Source: Candidatus Gastranaerophilales bacterium
Lineage (GTDB): Bacteria > Cyanobacteriota > Vampirovibrionia > Gastranaerophilales > Gastranaerophilaceae
DNA length: 64,000 nucleotides
Assembly: GCA_944325025.1 (NCBI GenBank)
Contig: CALUYN010000001.1
Span: 62,001 to 126,000, forward strand
Reading direction: 5' to 3'
Program-made: the position numbers and the translations under genes
Part shown: one piece after another, positions 43,911 through 52,757 of the stretch
Layout: every line of letters begins with the position of its first letter
How positions within the stretch are numbered: position 1 is the stretch's first letter
Notes under the pieces: generated by a model
What the model was told of the DNA's origin: nothing
The model's input: only the letters and a program-made list of their open reading frames with translations
The model's database searches: none

Positions 43911-44297
43911 ATGAAAAAAAATGCTATTATTATTACCCTCATATTTGCAATCCCTTTGTTTGCATATATGCTTCTCACAGCATCAAATTCAACCACAGCT
44001 CAAACAACACAAAGCGGTAAGCCACAGGTTATAAAATTCACATCCGCAATGTGCTTGGACTGCCAGACAATGAATAAAATTTTTAAAGAAATCTTCCCAA
44101 AATATGAAGGAAAAATCGTTCTGACAGAAATTCAAGTTCAGGATAAAAATTCTTTTAATGATGATCAAATAAAAAAATACAATGTAACCCTTGTGCCGAC
44201 AATTATTCTTTTAAATTCTGCAGGTCAACAGGTTAAAAGATTTGAAGGTGCTGTTTCAAAAGAAGAAATTGATAACTGCTTAAAAGGTCTTAAATAA
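43911..44297 (+). CDS. Membrane-anchored thioredoxin-like protein
   Basis: A 128-residue protein with an N-terminal signal anchor (IIITLIFAIPLFAYMLL) and a thioredoxin fold outside the cytoplasm. The active site is CLDC (about 46-49, in SAMCLDCQTMNKIF), with cis-Pro in NVTLVPTIILL (about 94). AAAGGAG precedes the ATG at 43911; the longer frame from 43710 reads through repeat DNA. The stop codon overlaps the ccdA start (TAATG). It would receive electrons from CcdA and reduce disulfides of exported proteins or cytochromes. Confidence 0.85.
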   Translation: MKKNAIIITLIFAIPLFAYMLLTASNSTTAQTTQSGKPQVIKFTSAMCLDCQTMNKIFKEIFPKYEGKIVLTEIQVQDKNSFNDDQIKKYNVTLVPTIILLNSAGQQVKRFEGAVSKEEIDNCLKGLK

Positions 44298-45001
44298 TGG
44301 AACAATATATCAATCTTTTTACACAACACGGAAGTTTACCAATACTATTTGCACTATCTTTCTTCGGCGGTCTTGTAGCATCATTATCGCCGTGCTCTCT
44401 TGCAATGCTTCCGATTATTGTAGGATACGTCGGCGGATATTCTGACGCCAAACCTTTTAAAACATTTGTTCAAATGCTGTTTTTCGTATTTGGAACAGCA
44501 ATTGTATTTTCTATAATCGGAATAATCTGCGCAATTACAGGAAAAGTTTTTATTTCTTTTGCAGGAGGGTATTTCGGGATATTCTTAGCGGGAATAATTC
44601 TTGTTATGGGCTTAAAGTTGCTTGGTGTGCTTGATTTTGAACTTCCTGTTATTGTAAAAGAAATGCCCAAAAATGAGCATACAAATACATACCTTTATCC
44701 AATAATTTTAGGGGGAGTATTTGCGCTTGCCGGAACTCCATGTTCAACTCCGATTTTGGCAGGGATTATGGCTTTTGCGTCACTCTCTGCCAGTATCGCC
44801 CACGCTATTATAATGCTCTTTTTATTTTCTCTTGGACAGGGATTAATTTTAATACTTGCAGGGTTTATAACGTCCCATTTAAAAAACAGCAAATGGTTCT
44901 ACAAACTATCTGACTGGCTTTTAAAAATAAGCGGCGGACTTCTTGTAATCGCTTCAATATATATTTTTTATAAGATTTTTGCTCCTCTTATTGTAAAATA
45001 G
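44297..45001 (+). CDS. ccdA: CcdA/DsbD-type thiol-disulfide transmembrane transporter
   Basis: A 234-residue protein with six predicted membrane segments. LVASLSPCSLAMLPIIVGYVGG (about 25-45) and FALAGTPCSTPILAGIM (about 141-157) hold the paired conserved Cys-Pro motifs that move reducing equivalents across the membrane. Coupling to the thioredoxin-like gene defines a two-gene reductant-export unit. The destination is not evident: no cytochrome c maturation genes are nearby. Confidence 0.9.
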   Translation: MEQYINLFTQHGSLPILFALSFFGGLVASLSPCSLAMLPIIVGYVGGYSDAKPFKTFVQMLFFVFGTAIVFSIIGIICAITGKVFISFAGGYFGIFLAGIILVMGLKLLGVLDFELPVIVKEMPKNEHTNTYLYPIILGGVFALAGTPCSTPILAGIMAFASLSASIAHAIIMLFLFSLGQGLILILAGFITSHLKNSKWFYKLSDWLLKISGGLLVIASIYIFYKIFAPLIVK

Positions 45002-45048
45002 ATACAAATGCGTTAAAATTATTGTATCTATAATGGAGAGTATAAAAA

Positions 45049-45510
45049 ATGAAAACATATGAAGGTCAGTTAGTTGCAGGTAATGAAAAATTTTGTATAA
45101 TTATATCAAGGTTTAACGACTTTATCGGGTCGAAATTATTATCAGGCGCACTTGATGAACTTAAACGACACGGTGTATCAGATGACAATATTGACATTGT
45201 AAAAGTTCCCGGCGCTTTTGAAATTCCAATTACCGCACAAAAATTCGCACAAACAGGAAAATATAATGCAATTATCACACTTGGAGCTGTAATCAGAGGA
45301 GCTACGGCTCATTTTGATTATGTAAGCGCGGAAGTTTCCAAAGGGATTGCACAGGTCAGCCTGCAAACAGGCGTTCCTGTAATATTCGGTGTGTTAACAA
45401 CAGATAATATAGAACAGGCTATTGAAAGAGCAGGAACAAAAGCAGGCAACAAAGGTTCAGACGCTGCAAAATCGGCTATTGAAATGGCTAATCTTTTAAA
45501 ATTGGTTTAG
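45049..45510 (+). CDS. ribH: 6,7-dimethyl-8-ribityllumazine synthase
   Basis: A 153-residue enzyme of the penultimate step of riboflavin synthesis. [23 protein letters not shown] (interrupted by normal variation), VPGAFEIP (about 53-60), [14 protein letters not shown] with the catalytic His (about 87), and [16 protein letters not shown] are typical. GGAGAG precedes the ATG and a TATAAT lies at 45027-45032. Other rib genes are not adjacent, so ribH stands alone in this window. Confidence 0.96.
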   Translation: MKTYEGQLVAGNEKFCIIISRFNDFIGSKLLSGALDELKRHGVSDDNIDIVKVPGAFEIPITAQKFAQTGKYNAIITLGAVIRGATAHFDYVSAEVSKGIAQVSLQTGVPVIFGVLTTDNIEQAIERAGTKAGNKGSDAAKSAIEMANLLKLV

Positions 45511-45536
45511 TGTTTAGATTATAAAAGGGGTAAAAA

Positions 45537-46430
45537 ATGAGCGACATTATCACGGAATTCAGAAACGAGAATACAAAAAATATTGACCTTCTTCCAACCA
45601 TTGAAATCGTAAAGAAAATGAACGAGGAAGATAAACTCGTTGCGCTTGCAGTAGAAGAGGAAAGCGAAAACATTGCAGCCGCAATTGATTTAATTGCAAA
45701 ACAATTTTTAAAAGGCGGACGTTTAATCTACTTTGGCGCAGGAACATCAGGCAGACTCGGGATTTTAGACGCTTCAGAATGCCCTCCGACTTTCAGTGTT
45801 TCAAGAAATATGGTACAGGGATTTATCTGCGGCGGAGATGAGGCTATCAGACATTCTATTGAAGGTGCTGAAGATAATGCAGATTTAGGTTATGAAGATG
45901 CAAAAATATTAACAGATAACGATGTTGCAGTTGTAATCTCAGCAAGCGGAAATCCGAAATATTTGCTCGGGGTTTTAAAAAGAGCAGAAGAAGTTAACTG
46001 CAAAACAATCGGAATTACATGCAACCCTAAAGGCCGTATTGCAGAAGAAGCAGGACTTGTAATTTGCCCGGAAGTAGGGCCTGAAGTAATTGCAGGTTCA
46101 TCAAGACTTAAAGCAGGGACTGCACAAAAAATGATTTTAAATATGCTCTCAACAGGTGCAATGATTAAAATAGGAAAAACCTATGAAAACTTTATGATTG
46201 ACCTTCAGCCTGTTAATGAAAAATTAAAAGACAGAGCAATAAGAATTGTCGCTCAAATTGCAAATGTTACACACAGCGAAGCTCTAGCTGCCCTGTTGAA
46301 ATCCGGTTGGGAAATAAAAACTTCCATTGTTTCTATTATGATGAAAATTGATGTTGATAAAGCAAGAACAGAATTAAAAAAACATGGCGGTGTGCTTCGA
46401 AAAATATTAAATATAGGTCAGGCAGTATAA
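45537..46430 (+). CDS. murQ: N-acetylmuramic acid 6-phosphate etherase
   Basis: A 297-residue SIS-domain lyase that removes lactate from MurNAc-6-phosphate in cell-wall recycling. TEFRNENTKNIDLLPTIEIV is the N-terminal signature. GRLIYFGAGTSGRLGILDASECPPTF (split across about 60-85) is the active-site region, and EGAEDNADLG and ISASGNPKY follow. GGGGT precedes the ATG. No PTS MurP or AnmK partner is in the window. Confidence 0.95.
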   Translation: MSDIITEFRNENTKNIDLLPTIEIVKKMNEEDKLVALAVEEESENIAAAIDLIAKQFLKGGRLIYFGAGTSGRLGILDASECPPTFSVSRNMVQGFICGGDEAIRHSIEGAEDNADLGYEDAKILTDNDVAVVISASGNPKYLLGVLKRAEEVNCKTIGITCNPKGRIAEEAGLVICPEVGPEVIAGSSRLKAGTAQKMILNMLSTGAMIKIGKTYENFMIDLQPVNEKLKDRAIRIVAQIANVTHSEALAALLKSGWEIKTSIVSIMMKIDVDKARTELKKHGGVLRKILNIGQAV

Positions 46431-46439
46431 GGAGAAAAC

Positions 46440-47441
46440 ATGAAATTAACAGTACTTGGAGCAGGATGCTGGGGGTTAACACTTTCTTGGCTTTTAACAA
46501 ATAACTTTGATAAAATAACTGTCTGGGGACGAGAACAGGATTTATCAGACGACTTAAAAATAAATAAACACTGTTCAAAACCGCTAGAAGTTCAGTTGAA
46601 TGAAAAGGTTGAGATTACATCAAATCTTTCAGATGCAATATCAGGGGCTGATATAATTCTTTCTGTTGTTGCAACATCCGGCACGCGCGATGTCTGTGAA
46701 CACCTTAAAACAGCAGGAATTAAACCGGAACAAATTTTAGTTAATGCATCAAAAGGTATCGAACTTCCCTCATTGATGAGGATGTCAGAAGTTATTAAAG
46801 ATGTCCTGCCCGAACAAAAACTGGCAATTTTATCAGGGCCTACTCTTGCAAAAGAAGTTTTAGCAGGACTCCCAACAGCAGCAACAGTTGCCTGTGAAGA
46901 TATAAATACTGCAGAATTTGTTCAAAAAGCATTGAACGTGCCAAATAAATTCAGACTTTACACAAACACTGATGTAGTAGGTGTAGAACTTGGTGGGTCT
47001 TTGAAAAATGTTATTGCTATCGCATCAGGCTTTGCCCATACAATGGGGCTTGGCGATAACTGTTCCGGCTCTCTTTTAACCAGAGGAATGGCCGAAATCG
47101 TTAGAGTAAGTATTAACCTTGGAGCTAATCCGTCAACCCTCTACGGACTTTCAGGTATGGGGGATTTAATAGCAACCTGCTCAAGTCCTATGTCTAGGAA
47201 TTATACCGTAGGCTCTATGCTTGCAAAAGGTAAAAAAATTGACGATATTTTAAGAGAACTCGGCTCAGTAGCCGAAGGTGTTAAAACATCAAAAGCGATA
47301 TGCGAACTTGCAAAAAAATTGAATATAGAAGTTCCTGTTTCAAATGCGATTTACGAAGCTGTATACACTGATATTACACCGCAGGCGCTTCTTGAAAAAC
47401 TTATGAATAGAAAGCTGAAAGAAGAAGAAAGATACGTATAA
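46440..47441 (+). CDS. gpsA: Glycerol-3-phosphate dehydrogenase [NAD(P)+]
   Basis: A 333-residue enzyme that makes sn-glycerol 3-phosphate for phospholipids. The nucleotide site is LGAGCWGLTLSWLL (residues 5-18). ASKGIELPSLMRMSEV, LSGPTLAKEV and GVELGGSLKNVIAIASGF (catalytic Lys, about 190) are conserved, and GLSGMGDLIATCSSPMSRNY is the substrate loop. AAGGAG precedes the ATG. Its TAA overlaps the ricT start (TAATG). Confidence 0.96.
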   Translation: MKLTVLGAGCWGLTLSWLLTNNFDKITVWGREQDLSDDLKINKHCSKPLEVQLNEKVEITSNLSDAISGADIILSVVATSGTRDVCEHLKTAGIKPEQILVNASKGIELPSLMRMSEVIKDVLPEQKLAILSGPTLAKEVLAGLPTAATVACEDINTAEFVQKALNVPNKFRLYTNTDVVGVELGGSLKNVIAIASGFAHTMGLGDNCSGSLLTRGMAEIVRVSINLGANPSTLYGLSGMGDLIATCSSPMSRNYTVGSMLAKGKKIDDILRELGSVAEGVKTSKAICELAKKLNIEVPVSNAIYEAVYTDITPQALLEKLMNRKLKEEERYV

Positions 47442-48364
47442 TGAAATTTGCCGTAAAATATTTAAAAAATACCTTTTACCCTCTGGAAGTTCCGGATACA
47501 ATAAAGCTTGAAGACGGTCAGATGGTTCTTGTCAGAACAGAAAAAGGGGAAGAAGCGCTAAAAGCATTCCTTGTTAATTCAAAGATTGCCGAAATTTGGG
47601 AACACAGTCAAAACAAACCGGCTCCTTTTCAGGTTATCAGAACACTTTCACAGCGCGATTTGCAAACTCTTGACGATATAAAACGTGAAGAAGTACAATC
47701 TTTTTTTAAATGTCAGGCGCTTGTTCAGCAGCATAAACTAAACATGAACCTTGTGCAGTGCAGAATTACATTTGACAGAAGGAAAATAACTTTCTATTAC
47801 ACAGCTCCTGAAAGAGTTGATTTCAGGGCATTGTTAAAGGATTTAACACAGGTATTTACGCGTGTAAGAATAGATTTACGTCATATCGGCGTTAGAGATG
47901 AAACCTCAATTGTTGAAGGTACAGGAATTTGCGGCAGGCCTTTCTGCTGTTCAAGTTTTTTGAGAAAATTCGCAACAATCAACGTAAAACTCGCAAAAGA
48001 TCAGGGTATGCCGATTGCTCCCGGAAAAATTTCAGGCACCTGCGGAAGGCTGCTTTGCTGTTTAACTTATGAGTATTCTCACTATATTGATGCAGCAAAA
48101 GGAATGCCTCCTGTAGGTTCATCAGTAATGACTCCGGACGGTCTTGGAAAAGTATGCTACCTGCAATTCTTGAACGGTAAAGTAGCTGTAAAAATGGAAG
48201 ATGGAAAAACCAAAGAGTTTTTAAAAAATGATATTGAAATGGTTGACGCTGATGTTAACGTTGAAATTGACATACCTGTTATCAACAGCTATGACTACGA
48301 AAACGAAAATATTGATATTAAACAATTAGAAGATGATAAAAACAGTTCAACCGGCAATGTCTAA
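47441..48364 (+). CDS. ricT: PSP1-domain protein RicT (YaaT)
   Basis: A 307-residue protein with the PSP1 C-terminal domain (CQALVQQHKLNMNLVQCRIT and FYYTAPERVDFRALLKDL). The Cys-rich signature is present as GICGRPFCCSSFL (about 167-179) and GKISGTCGRLLCCLTYE (about 198-214). In Bacillus subtilis RicT works with RicA and RicF in an iron-sulfur complex that promotes RNase Y processing. No ricA/ricF seen here. Its end overlaps the convergent small gene by four bases. Confidence 0.9.
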   Translation: MKFAVKYLKNTFYPLEVPDTIKLEDGQMVLVRTEKGEEALKAFLVNSKIAEIWEHSQNKPAPFQVIRTLSQRDLQTLDDIKREEVQSFFKCQALVQQHKLNMNLVQCRITFDRRKITFYYTAPERVDFRALLKDLTQVFTRVRIDLRHIGVRDETSIVEGTGICGRPFCCSSFLRKFATINVKLAKDQGMPIAPGKISGTCGRLLCCLTYEYSHYIDAAKGMPPVGSSVMTPDGLGKVCYLQFLNGKVAVKMEDGKTKEFLKNDIEMVDADVNVEIDIPVINSYDYENENIDIKQLEDDKNSSTGNV

Positions 48365-48555
48365 GCATTCTTTTTGTTTTTATTTGACAATTCGGAAAGA
48401 ATCATATACCATGGCTTTTTAACGAACAGATAATAAATCTCACCATTAGTTAACCTGATTTCATATCTCATCATAAACTTATGTTTTTTATCAGGAGCAG
48501 TTTCTTTTACTTCCGAAACAAGTTCGTCATTAGTAATTAATCTCAACTCTTTCAT
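48361..48555 (-). CDS. Small 64-residue protein, unknown
   Basis: Begins MKELRLITNDELVSEV; followed by a basic patch and a beta-strand phrase (FMMRYEIRLTNGEIYYLFVKKPW). I chose the ATG at 48555 because AAGGAAG lies 8 bases upstream. The frame extends to 48606, but a TATAAT (48618-48613) is so close to that ATG that transcription would start inside the extension. Unrecognised family. Confidence 0.5.
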   Translation of the reverse strand: MKELRLITNDELVSEVKETAPDKKHKFMMRYEIRLTNGEIYYLFVKKPWYMILSELSNKNKKNA

Positions 48556-48655
48556 ACTTATGACTTCCTTGTCAACTATCTTCATTAATTTGTAGTAATC
48601 ACTCATATATATATTATATCATATTGTAAATAAAGTTTCAACACTAAGTATCTAT

Positions 48656-48973
48656 CTAAAAACCATTTCTCTTAAAATGTTTATGCTCCTTGAGATTATA
48701 TTGTTCAAAAATATTTGTTAAAATACAGGTATCTAAAACTTGGTGCACAAATGCTATTGCAACAGCATTAGCACGATTTGTTGCAAACAATTTCTTAAAT
48801 ATTGACTCTAATTCTTTCTTTACAGTGCTTTTGCTCACAAACAATATTTTAGCTATTTCGTGATTTTTAAATCCCATTGCAACAAGGGCTAAATATTCTT
48901 TTTCACGTATAGTCAAAATACTTTCAGCTTCTTCTCTATTAAGAACAAATAATGCTTGCCCTTCTGCTTCCAT
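48656..48973 (-). CDS. LuxR/GerE-type DNA-binding protein
   Basis: A 105-residue protein that is little more than one LuxR-type helix-turn-helix: ILTIREKEYLALVAMGFKNHEIAKILFVSKSTVKKELESIFKKL spans about residues 19-62 (continuous in the protein, conserved Glu, Gly, Ile-Ala and Val at usual places). No receiver domain is attached. It may be a stand-alone regulator or the output half of a split response regulator. A TATGAT lies 6 bases before the ATG and no Shine-Dalgarno is seen. Confidence 0.8.
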   Translation of the reverse strand: MEAEGQALFVLNREEAESILTIREKEYLALVAMGFKNHEIAKILFVSKSTVKKELESIFKKLFATNRANAVAIAFVHQVLDTCILTNIFEQYNLKEHKHFKRNGF

Positions 48974-49150
48974 AGAAACATCATATAATTCTGATATAAT
49001 TTAAAATACTAGGCTTTTGGCTATAAATTTTCTATGTACGAATTTTATTTTACAAAATAGCAAACAACTAGGTAAAAACAACATATTTAATATGCAGAAT
49101 ATATTACGAATTGTAAAGAATATCCCATGAATTGTCTTAAAATGAAAAAA

Positions 49151-49232
49151 TGTCGAAGAAGGGACTCGAACCCTCAAGGCGTTAACCACACGAACCTGAA
49201 TCGTGCGCGTCTACCAATTCCGCCACTTCGAC
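49151..49232 (-). tRNA. tRNA-Leu (CAG)
   Basis: Minus-strand cloverleaf. Acceptor GTCGAAG pairs with CTTCGAC, discriminator A. The D arm region contains GGTAGAC. The anticodon stem CACGA/TCGTG encloses loop TTCAGGT with anticodon CAG. A long variable arm typical of Leu follows, and the T arm contains GGTTCGAGTCC. CCA is not encoded; a T run follows. It lies alone between a LuxR-type gene and an unknown gene. Confidence 0.96.
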
Positions 49233-49329
49233 ATGATTAAACTTTCAATAACCTTAAAATAACACAAATAATACAATCTGTCTATATCTGAAAACTGGGA
49301 CTTATATCGCAGGGCTGAGTCCGCTGAAC

Positions 49330-49929
49330 CTATTTTATTTTCCTAAAAAATTCATCAGAAATCAGCTGCGAATATTTATCCTTTTCATTTGCAGAAATCA
49401 ATAATCGCGGCTCTCCATCTTTTGTCTGCGCTACAGATATTATTCCGCCGACTTCTCCTATAGGTAGTTTTTTTACTTTTGCCTCAAATTTTACAAATGG
49501 AACTTCTTTTCCGTAAGAGCTCATTGTACCGTGTTTTGTTACCTTCAAGTCATCCACAGATATTGCCTGATATTTTACCTTGCTTATTGCTTTTCTTAAC
49601 TTTTCCTCGACATCTGCCGATTTTATATCCTCTGCAGTCAATATCTCCTTATCGCCAGATTCCACAACAAACATTTTTTGGCCAGATGCTTTGTGTTCTG
49701 CAACAACTGCGTTATATCCCATTATGCCTGCGGCTTTTTCTATTTCAAACTCGTCATTAATCTGTGAAAAATCTCCAACTTTTTGAGCTCTTTCCATAAG
49801 TGTGTCATGTGAAGGATTTATATAATTGTGAATTAATCCCGCAATAAGTTCTTTACCGCCCAATGACATAAAACCTATAACAGCTAGTGTAAGAATTATT
49901 GCTCTCAAAATATTTTTTAAACAACCCAT
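49330..49929 (-). CDS. Unknown membrane-anchored protein
   Basis: A 199-residue protein with one N-terminal hydrophobic segment (ILRAIILTLAVIGFMSLGG, about 7-25) and a soluble alpha/beta remainder. Phrases such as EIEKAAGIMGYNAVVAEHKASGQKMFVVES suggest a small ligand-binding or structural domain. AAGGAT lies 6 bases before the ATG. Divergent from mutS, the two start codons lying 40 bases apart. Family not recognised. Confidence 0.55.
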   Translation of the reverse strand: MGCLKNILRAIILTLAVIGFMSLGGKELIAGLIHNYINPSHDTLMERAQKVGDFSQINDEFEIEKAAGIMGYNAVVAEHKASGQKMFVVESGDKEILTAEDIKSADVEEKLRKAISKVKYQAISVDDLKVTKHGTMSSYGKEVPFVKFEAKVKKLPIGEVGGIISVAQTKDGEPRLLISANEKDKYSQLISDEFFRKIK

Positions 49930-49930
49930 G

Positions 49931-49959
49931 TTGAAATCCTTATCATGTTATACTATTAT
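49931..49959 (+). promoter_or_regulatory. Promoter of mutS, probably giving a leaderless mRNA
   Basis: TTGAAA (49931-49936), 17-base spacer, TATTAT (49954-49959), then 7 bases to the ATG at 49967; no Shine-Dalgarno. The -35 box overlaps the ribosome-binding region of the divergent gene. Confidence 0.6.
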
Positions 49960-49966
49960 TATAACT

Positions 49967-52543
49967 ATGAAAAAACCGGAAATCAATTATATCAATACTG
50001 CTGACATAAAAGTGGAAGATCTTACACCTGCAATGCAGGAATATTTAAAAATTAAACACCAACATCCGGATAAAATTCTTTTATACAGATTGGGCGACTT
50101 TTATGAAACTTTTTTTGAAGATGCAGTTACAATGTCAAAAGAGTTGGAATTAACACTTACAGGAAGAGAACAGGGGAAGTTTGGGAGAATACCGCTTGCA
50201 GGAATTCCGGCTAAAGCTGTAGATAATTACCTTGAAAAACTTGTACAAAAAAATTATAAAGTCATTATATGCGATCAGCTTGAAGATCCAAAATTTGCTA
50301 AAGGGATTGTAAAACGCGGTGTTACAAGAATTATCACCTCAGGCACTCTTACAGAAAGCAACTTTTTAAAACAAAATTCAAATAACTACATTTGCGCGCT
50401 CTTCAAGGACGAAAAAAGTGATTTATACGGTTTTTCATACGCTGATATATCTACAGGGGAATTTAAAGTTACACAGGCGCCATTAGATTTAATAATGGAT
50501 GAGCTTGCAAGAATTGCTCCGAGTGAAGTTATAGGCCCTTCTATCAGAGCTAAAATCATGCCTTTCCAAATTGTTCCTGATGAAAAAATTAATCTCCCTG
50601 AAAAAATTACAGCAGCTTACAACTGCTCAAAAATTCCGACATCAGTGTTTGACGAAAACTTCTCCGCAAACAATCTAAAAGCTGTTTTTAAAACAGAAAG
50701 CCTTGATTCTTTCGGCTATAACCAGTATAAACTGGGATTTAGAGCTGCGGGGGCATTGCTTGCTTATGTGTGGGAAAACATGATGGAAAATGTTCCAAAG
50801 TTTGAAAGAATTGAACCTTATGAGTTATCCGAATTTATGCTGCTTGACGGCAGTACAAGGAGAAATCTTGAATTAACAGAAACTTTGAGAGATAAAAATA
50901 AATTCGGTTCATTATTGTGGGCAGTTGACAAAACAAAAACCAATATGGGGGCAAGACTTTTAAAAAACTGGATCTGCCAGCCCTTAAAGAATGCTGAAAA
51001 TATTATCCAACGGCAGAATTGCATATCTGAACTTGTTGAAAAAAGTGATGAGAGAATTAATTTAAGCAACATTTTAGAAAAAATTTATGATATTCAAAGG
51101 CTTGCGACAAGAATGTCTAACAGTTCGGCAAACCCTAAAGACTTTTTAAGTCTTAAAGTTTCGCTTGCGCTGCTTCCTGAAATACTGGAAGCCGCATCAA
51201 CTCTTGAATACAATCCGCTTGAGCAAATCGAAAAATATAGAGATGAAATTGTTGAATATACAGCGCTTATAGATAGAACTATTTCAGAAGACGCACCTGC
51301 ACTTATCAAAGACGGAGGTATTTTAAAAGAAGGAGTTTCTGGAGAACTTGATTACTTCAGAGAGCTTTTAACAGGCGGGGAAAAATGGCTGAAAGATTTT
51401 GAAGAAAAAGAAAAAGAAAGAACAGGCATAAAATCTCTCAAGGTCGGATTTAATAAAGTATTCGGGTATTTTATTGAAATTTCAAATTCCTACCTTAATC
51501 AAATTCCAGAAGGCTATATCAGAAAACAAACCCTTACAAACGGGGAAAGATTTATAACAGAGGAACTAAAAAAACACGAAGATGATGTTCTTTCGGCAAA
51601 ATTTAAGTCTACAGAACTGGAATACAAATTATTCTGTGATTTTAGAGAATATTCTAAAGAATTTGTTTCAAAAATCAGGGAAATAGCTGAATGTATCGCT
51701 TTATGCGATGTATACACAGGTCTTGCTCAAACTGCAGTTGAAAACAACTACTGCAAACCCATTATTGATGAGTCTGATGATTTTATTGTAAAAAACGGAC
51801 GTCATCCGGTTTTGGAAAAAATTCTTCCGCTCGGCGAATACGTTTCCAATGATTTGGAATTAAAATGCAATTCATCTGATACCACACAATTTATGATTTT
51901 AACAGGGCCTAACATGGCAGGTAAATCAACATATATGCGCCAAAATGCCTTAATAGCAATTTTAGCGCAAATCGGATCATGGGTTCCTGCGGATTTTGCA
52001 AAAATAGGTGTTATTGACAAGATTTTTACAAGAGTGGGAGCATCAGATGATTTAACACTCGGTCAGTCAACATTTATGGTAGAAATGGTTGAAACCGCAT
52101 GCATTTTAAATTCCGCAACAGACAGAAGCTTTATTTTACTGGATGAAATAGGCAGAGGAACAAGCACTTATGACGGCGTTGCAATTGCCTGGGCTGTTGC
52201 AGAATACATTGCAACAAAAATCAAAGCAAGATGCATATTTGCAACCCATTATCATGAATTAAACGTGATGACTCAAACTTATCCCCAGATTAAAAATTAC
52301 AGAATAACAATTAGTGAAGAAAACGGTGAGATTGAATTTTTAAGAAAAATTGTACAGGGCGGGGCAAGCAAGAGTTACGGTATTCAGGTTGCAAAAATGG
52401 CAGGACTTCCCAATGCTGTTATAAAACGTTCGGAAGATTTGATGACAAGGATGCAAAAAGATTACTCTAACAATCTTGCAACACGCAAACGCTCATCTGA
52501 TGTTCCGTCGGTTGAGGTGCCGCAATTAAATTTATTTAACTAG
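49967..52543 (+). CDS. mutS: DNA mismatch repair protein MutS
   Basis: An approximately 858-residue protein. The mismatch-recognition domain has YRLGDFYETFFEDA (Phe of the F-x-E motif; about residue 40). Connector and lever domains are intact. The ATPase has Walker A GPNMAGKSTYMRQ (about 647-659), Walker B FILLDEIGRGTSTYDG and the HYHELN signature. It ends with a short amphipathic tail (VPSVEVPQLNLFN) that resembles a beta-clamp-binding peptide (QLNLF). I use the ATG at 49967; the longer frame from 49928 has no support. No mutL nearby. Confidence 0.96.
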   Translation: MKKPEINYINTADIKVEDLTPAMQEYLKIKHQHPDKILLYRLGDFYETFFEDAVTMSKELELTLTGREQGKFGRIPLAGIPAKAVDNYLEKLVQKNYKVIICDQLEDPKFAKGIVKRGVTRIITSGTLTESNFLKQNSNNYICALFKDEKSDLYGFSYADISTGEFKVTQAPLDLIMDELARIAPSEVIGPSIRAKIMPFQIVPDEKINLPEKITAAYNCSKIPTSVFDENFSANNLKAVFKTESLDSFGYNQYKLGFRAAGALLAYVWENMMENVPKFERIEPYELSEFMLLDGSTRRNLELTETLRDKNKFGSLLWAVDKTKTNMGARLLKNWICQPLKNAENIIQRQNCISELVEKSDERINLSNILEKIYDIQRLATRMSNSSANPKDFLSLKVSLALLPEILEAASTLEYNPLEQIEKYRDEIVEYTALIDRTISEDAPALIKDGGILKEGVSGELDYFRELLTGGEKWLKDFEEKEKERTGIKSLKVGFNKVFGYFIEISNSYLNQIPEGYIRKQTLTNGERFITEELKKHEDDVLSAKFKSTELEYKLFCDFREYSKEFVSKIREIAECIALCDVYTGLAQTAVENNYCKPIIDESDDFIVKNGRHPVLEKILPLGEYVSNDLELKCNSSDTTQFMILTGPNMAGKSTYMRQNALIAILAQIGSWVPADFAKIGVIDKIFTRVGASDDLTLGQSTFMVEMVETACILNSATDRSFILLDEIGRGTSTYDGVAIAWAVAEYIATKIKARCIFATHYHELNVMTQTYPQIKNYRITISEENGEIEFLRKIVQGGASKSYGIQVAKMAGLPNAVIKRSEDLMTRMQKDYSNNLATRKRSSDVPSVEVPQLNLFN

Positions 52544-52697
52544 CACCTTTATCATCACTGTAAGAATTTGCAGAATTTTCTTTTTTATACTTTACTTCAA
52601 ATTTGTCACGGAAAGACTCTTCTGACATTATTACAGGCTCCACAAGCATATTTAAAGCTGAAACGATTTTCAGCAAAGCTTTTAATATATCTTTCAT
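52536..52697 (-). CDS. Possible 53-residue protein
   Basis: Minus-strand frame MKDILKALLKIVSALNM... ending in a Ser/Asn/Asp-rich tail. The first 20 residues form an amphipathic or membrane-associated helix. It overlaps the mutS 3' end by 8 bases. A TATAAT lies at 52717-52712, 14 bases before the ATG, but no ribosome-binding site is visible. Could be a real small membrane-associated peptide or chance. Confidence 0.35.
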   Translation of the reverse strand: MKDILKALLKIVSALNMLVEPVIMSEESFRDKFEVKYKKENSANSYSDDKGAS

Positions 52698-52757
52698 AAT
52701 CAAAATATTTCATTATAACCAACGATTATTTTTGTATTAATGAAATATTTAAATAAG

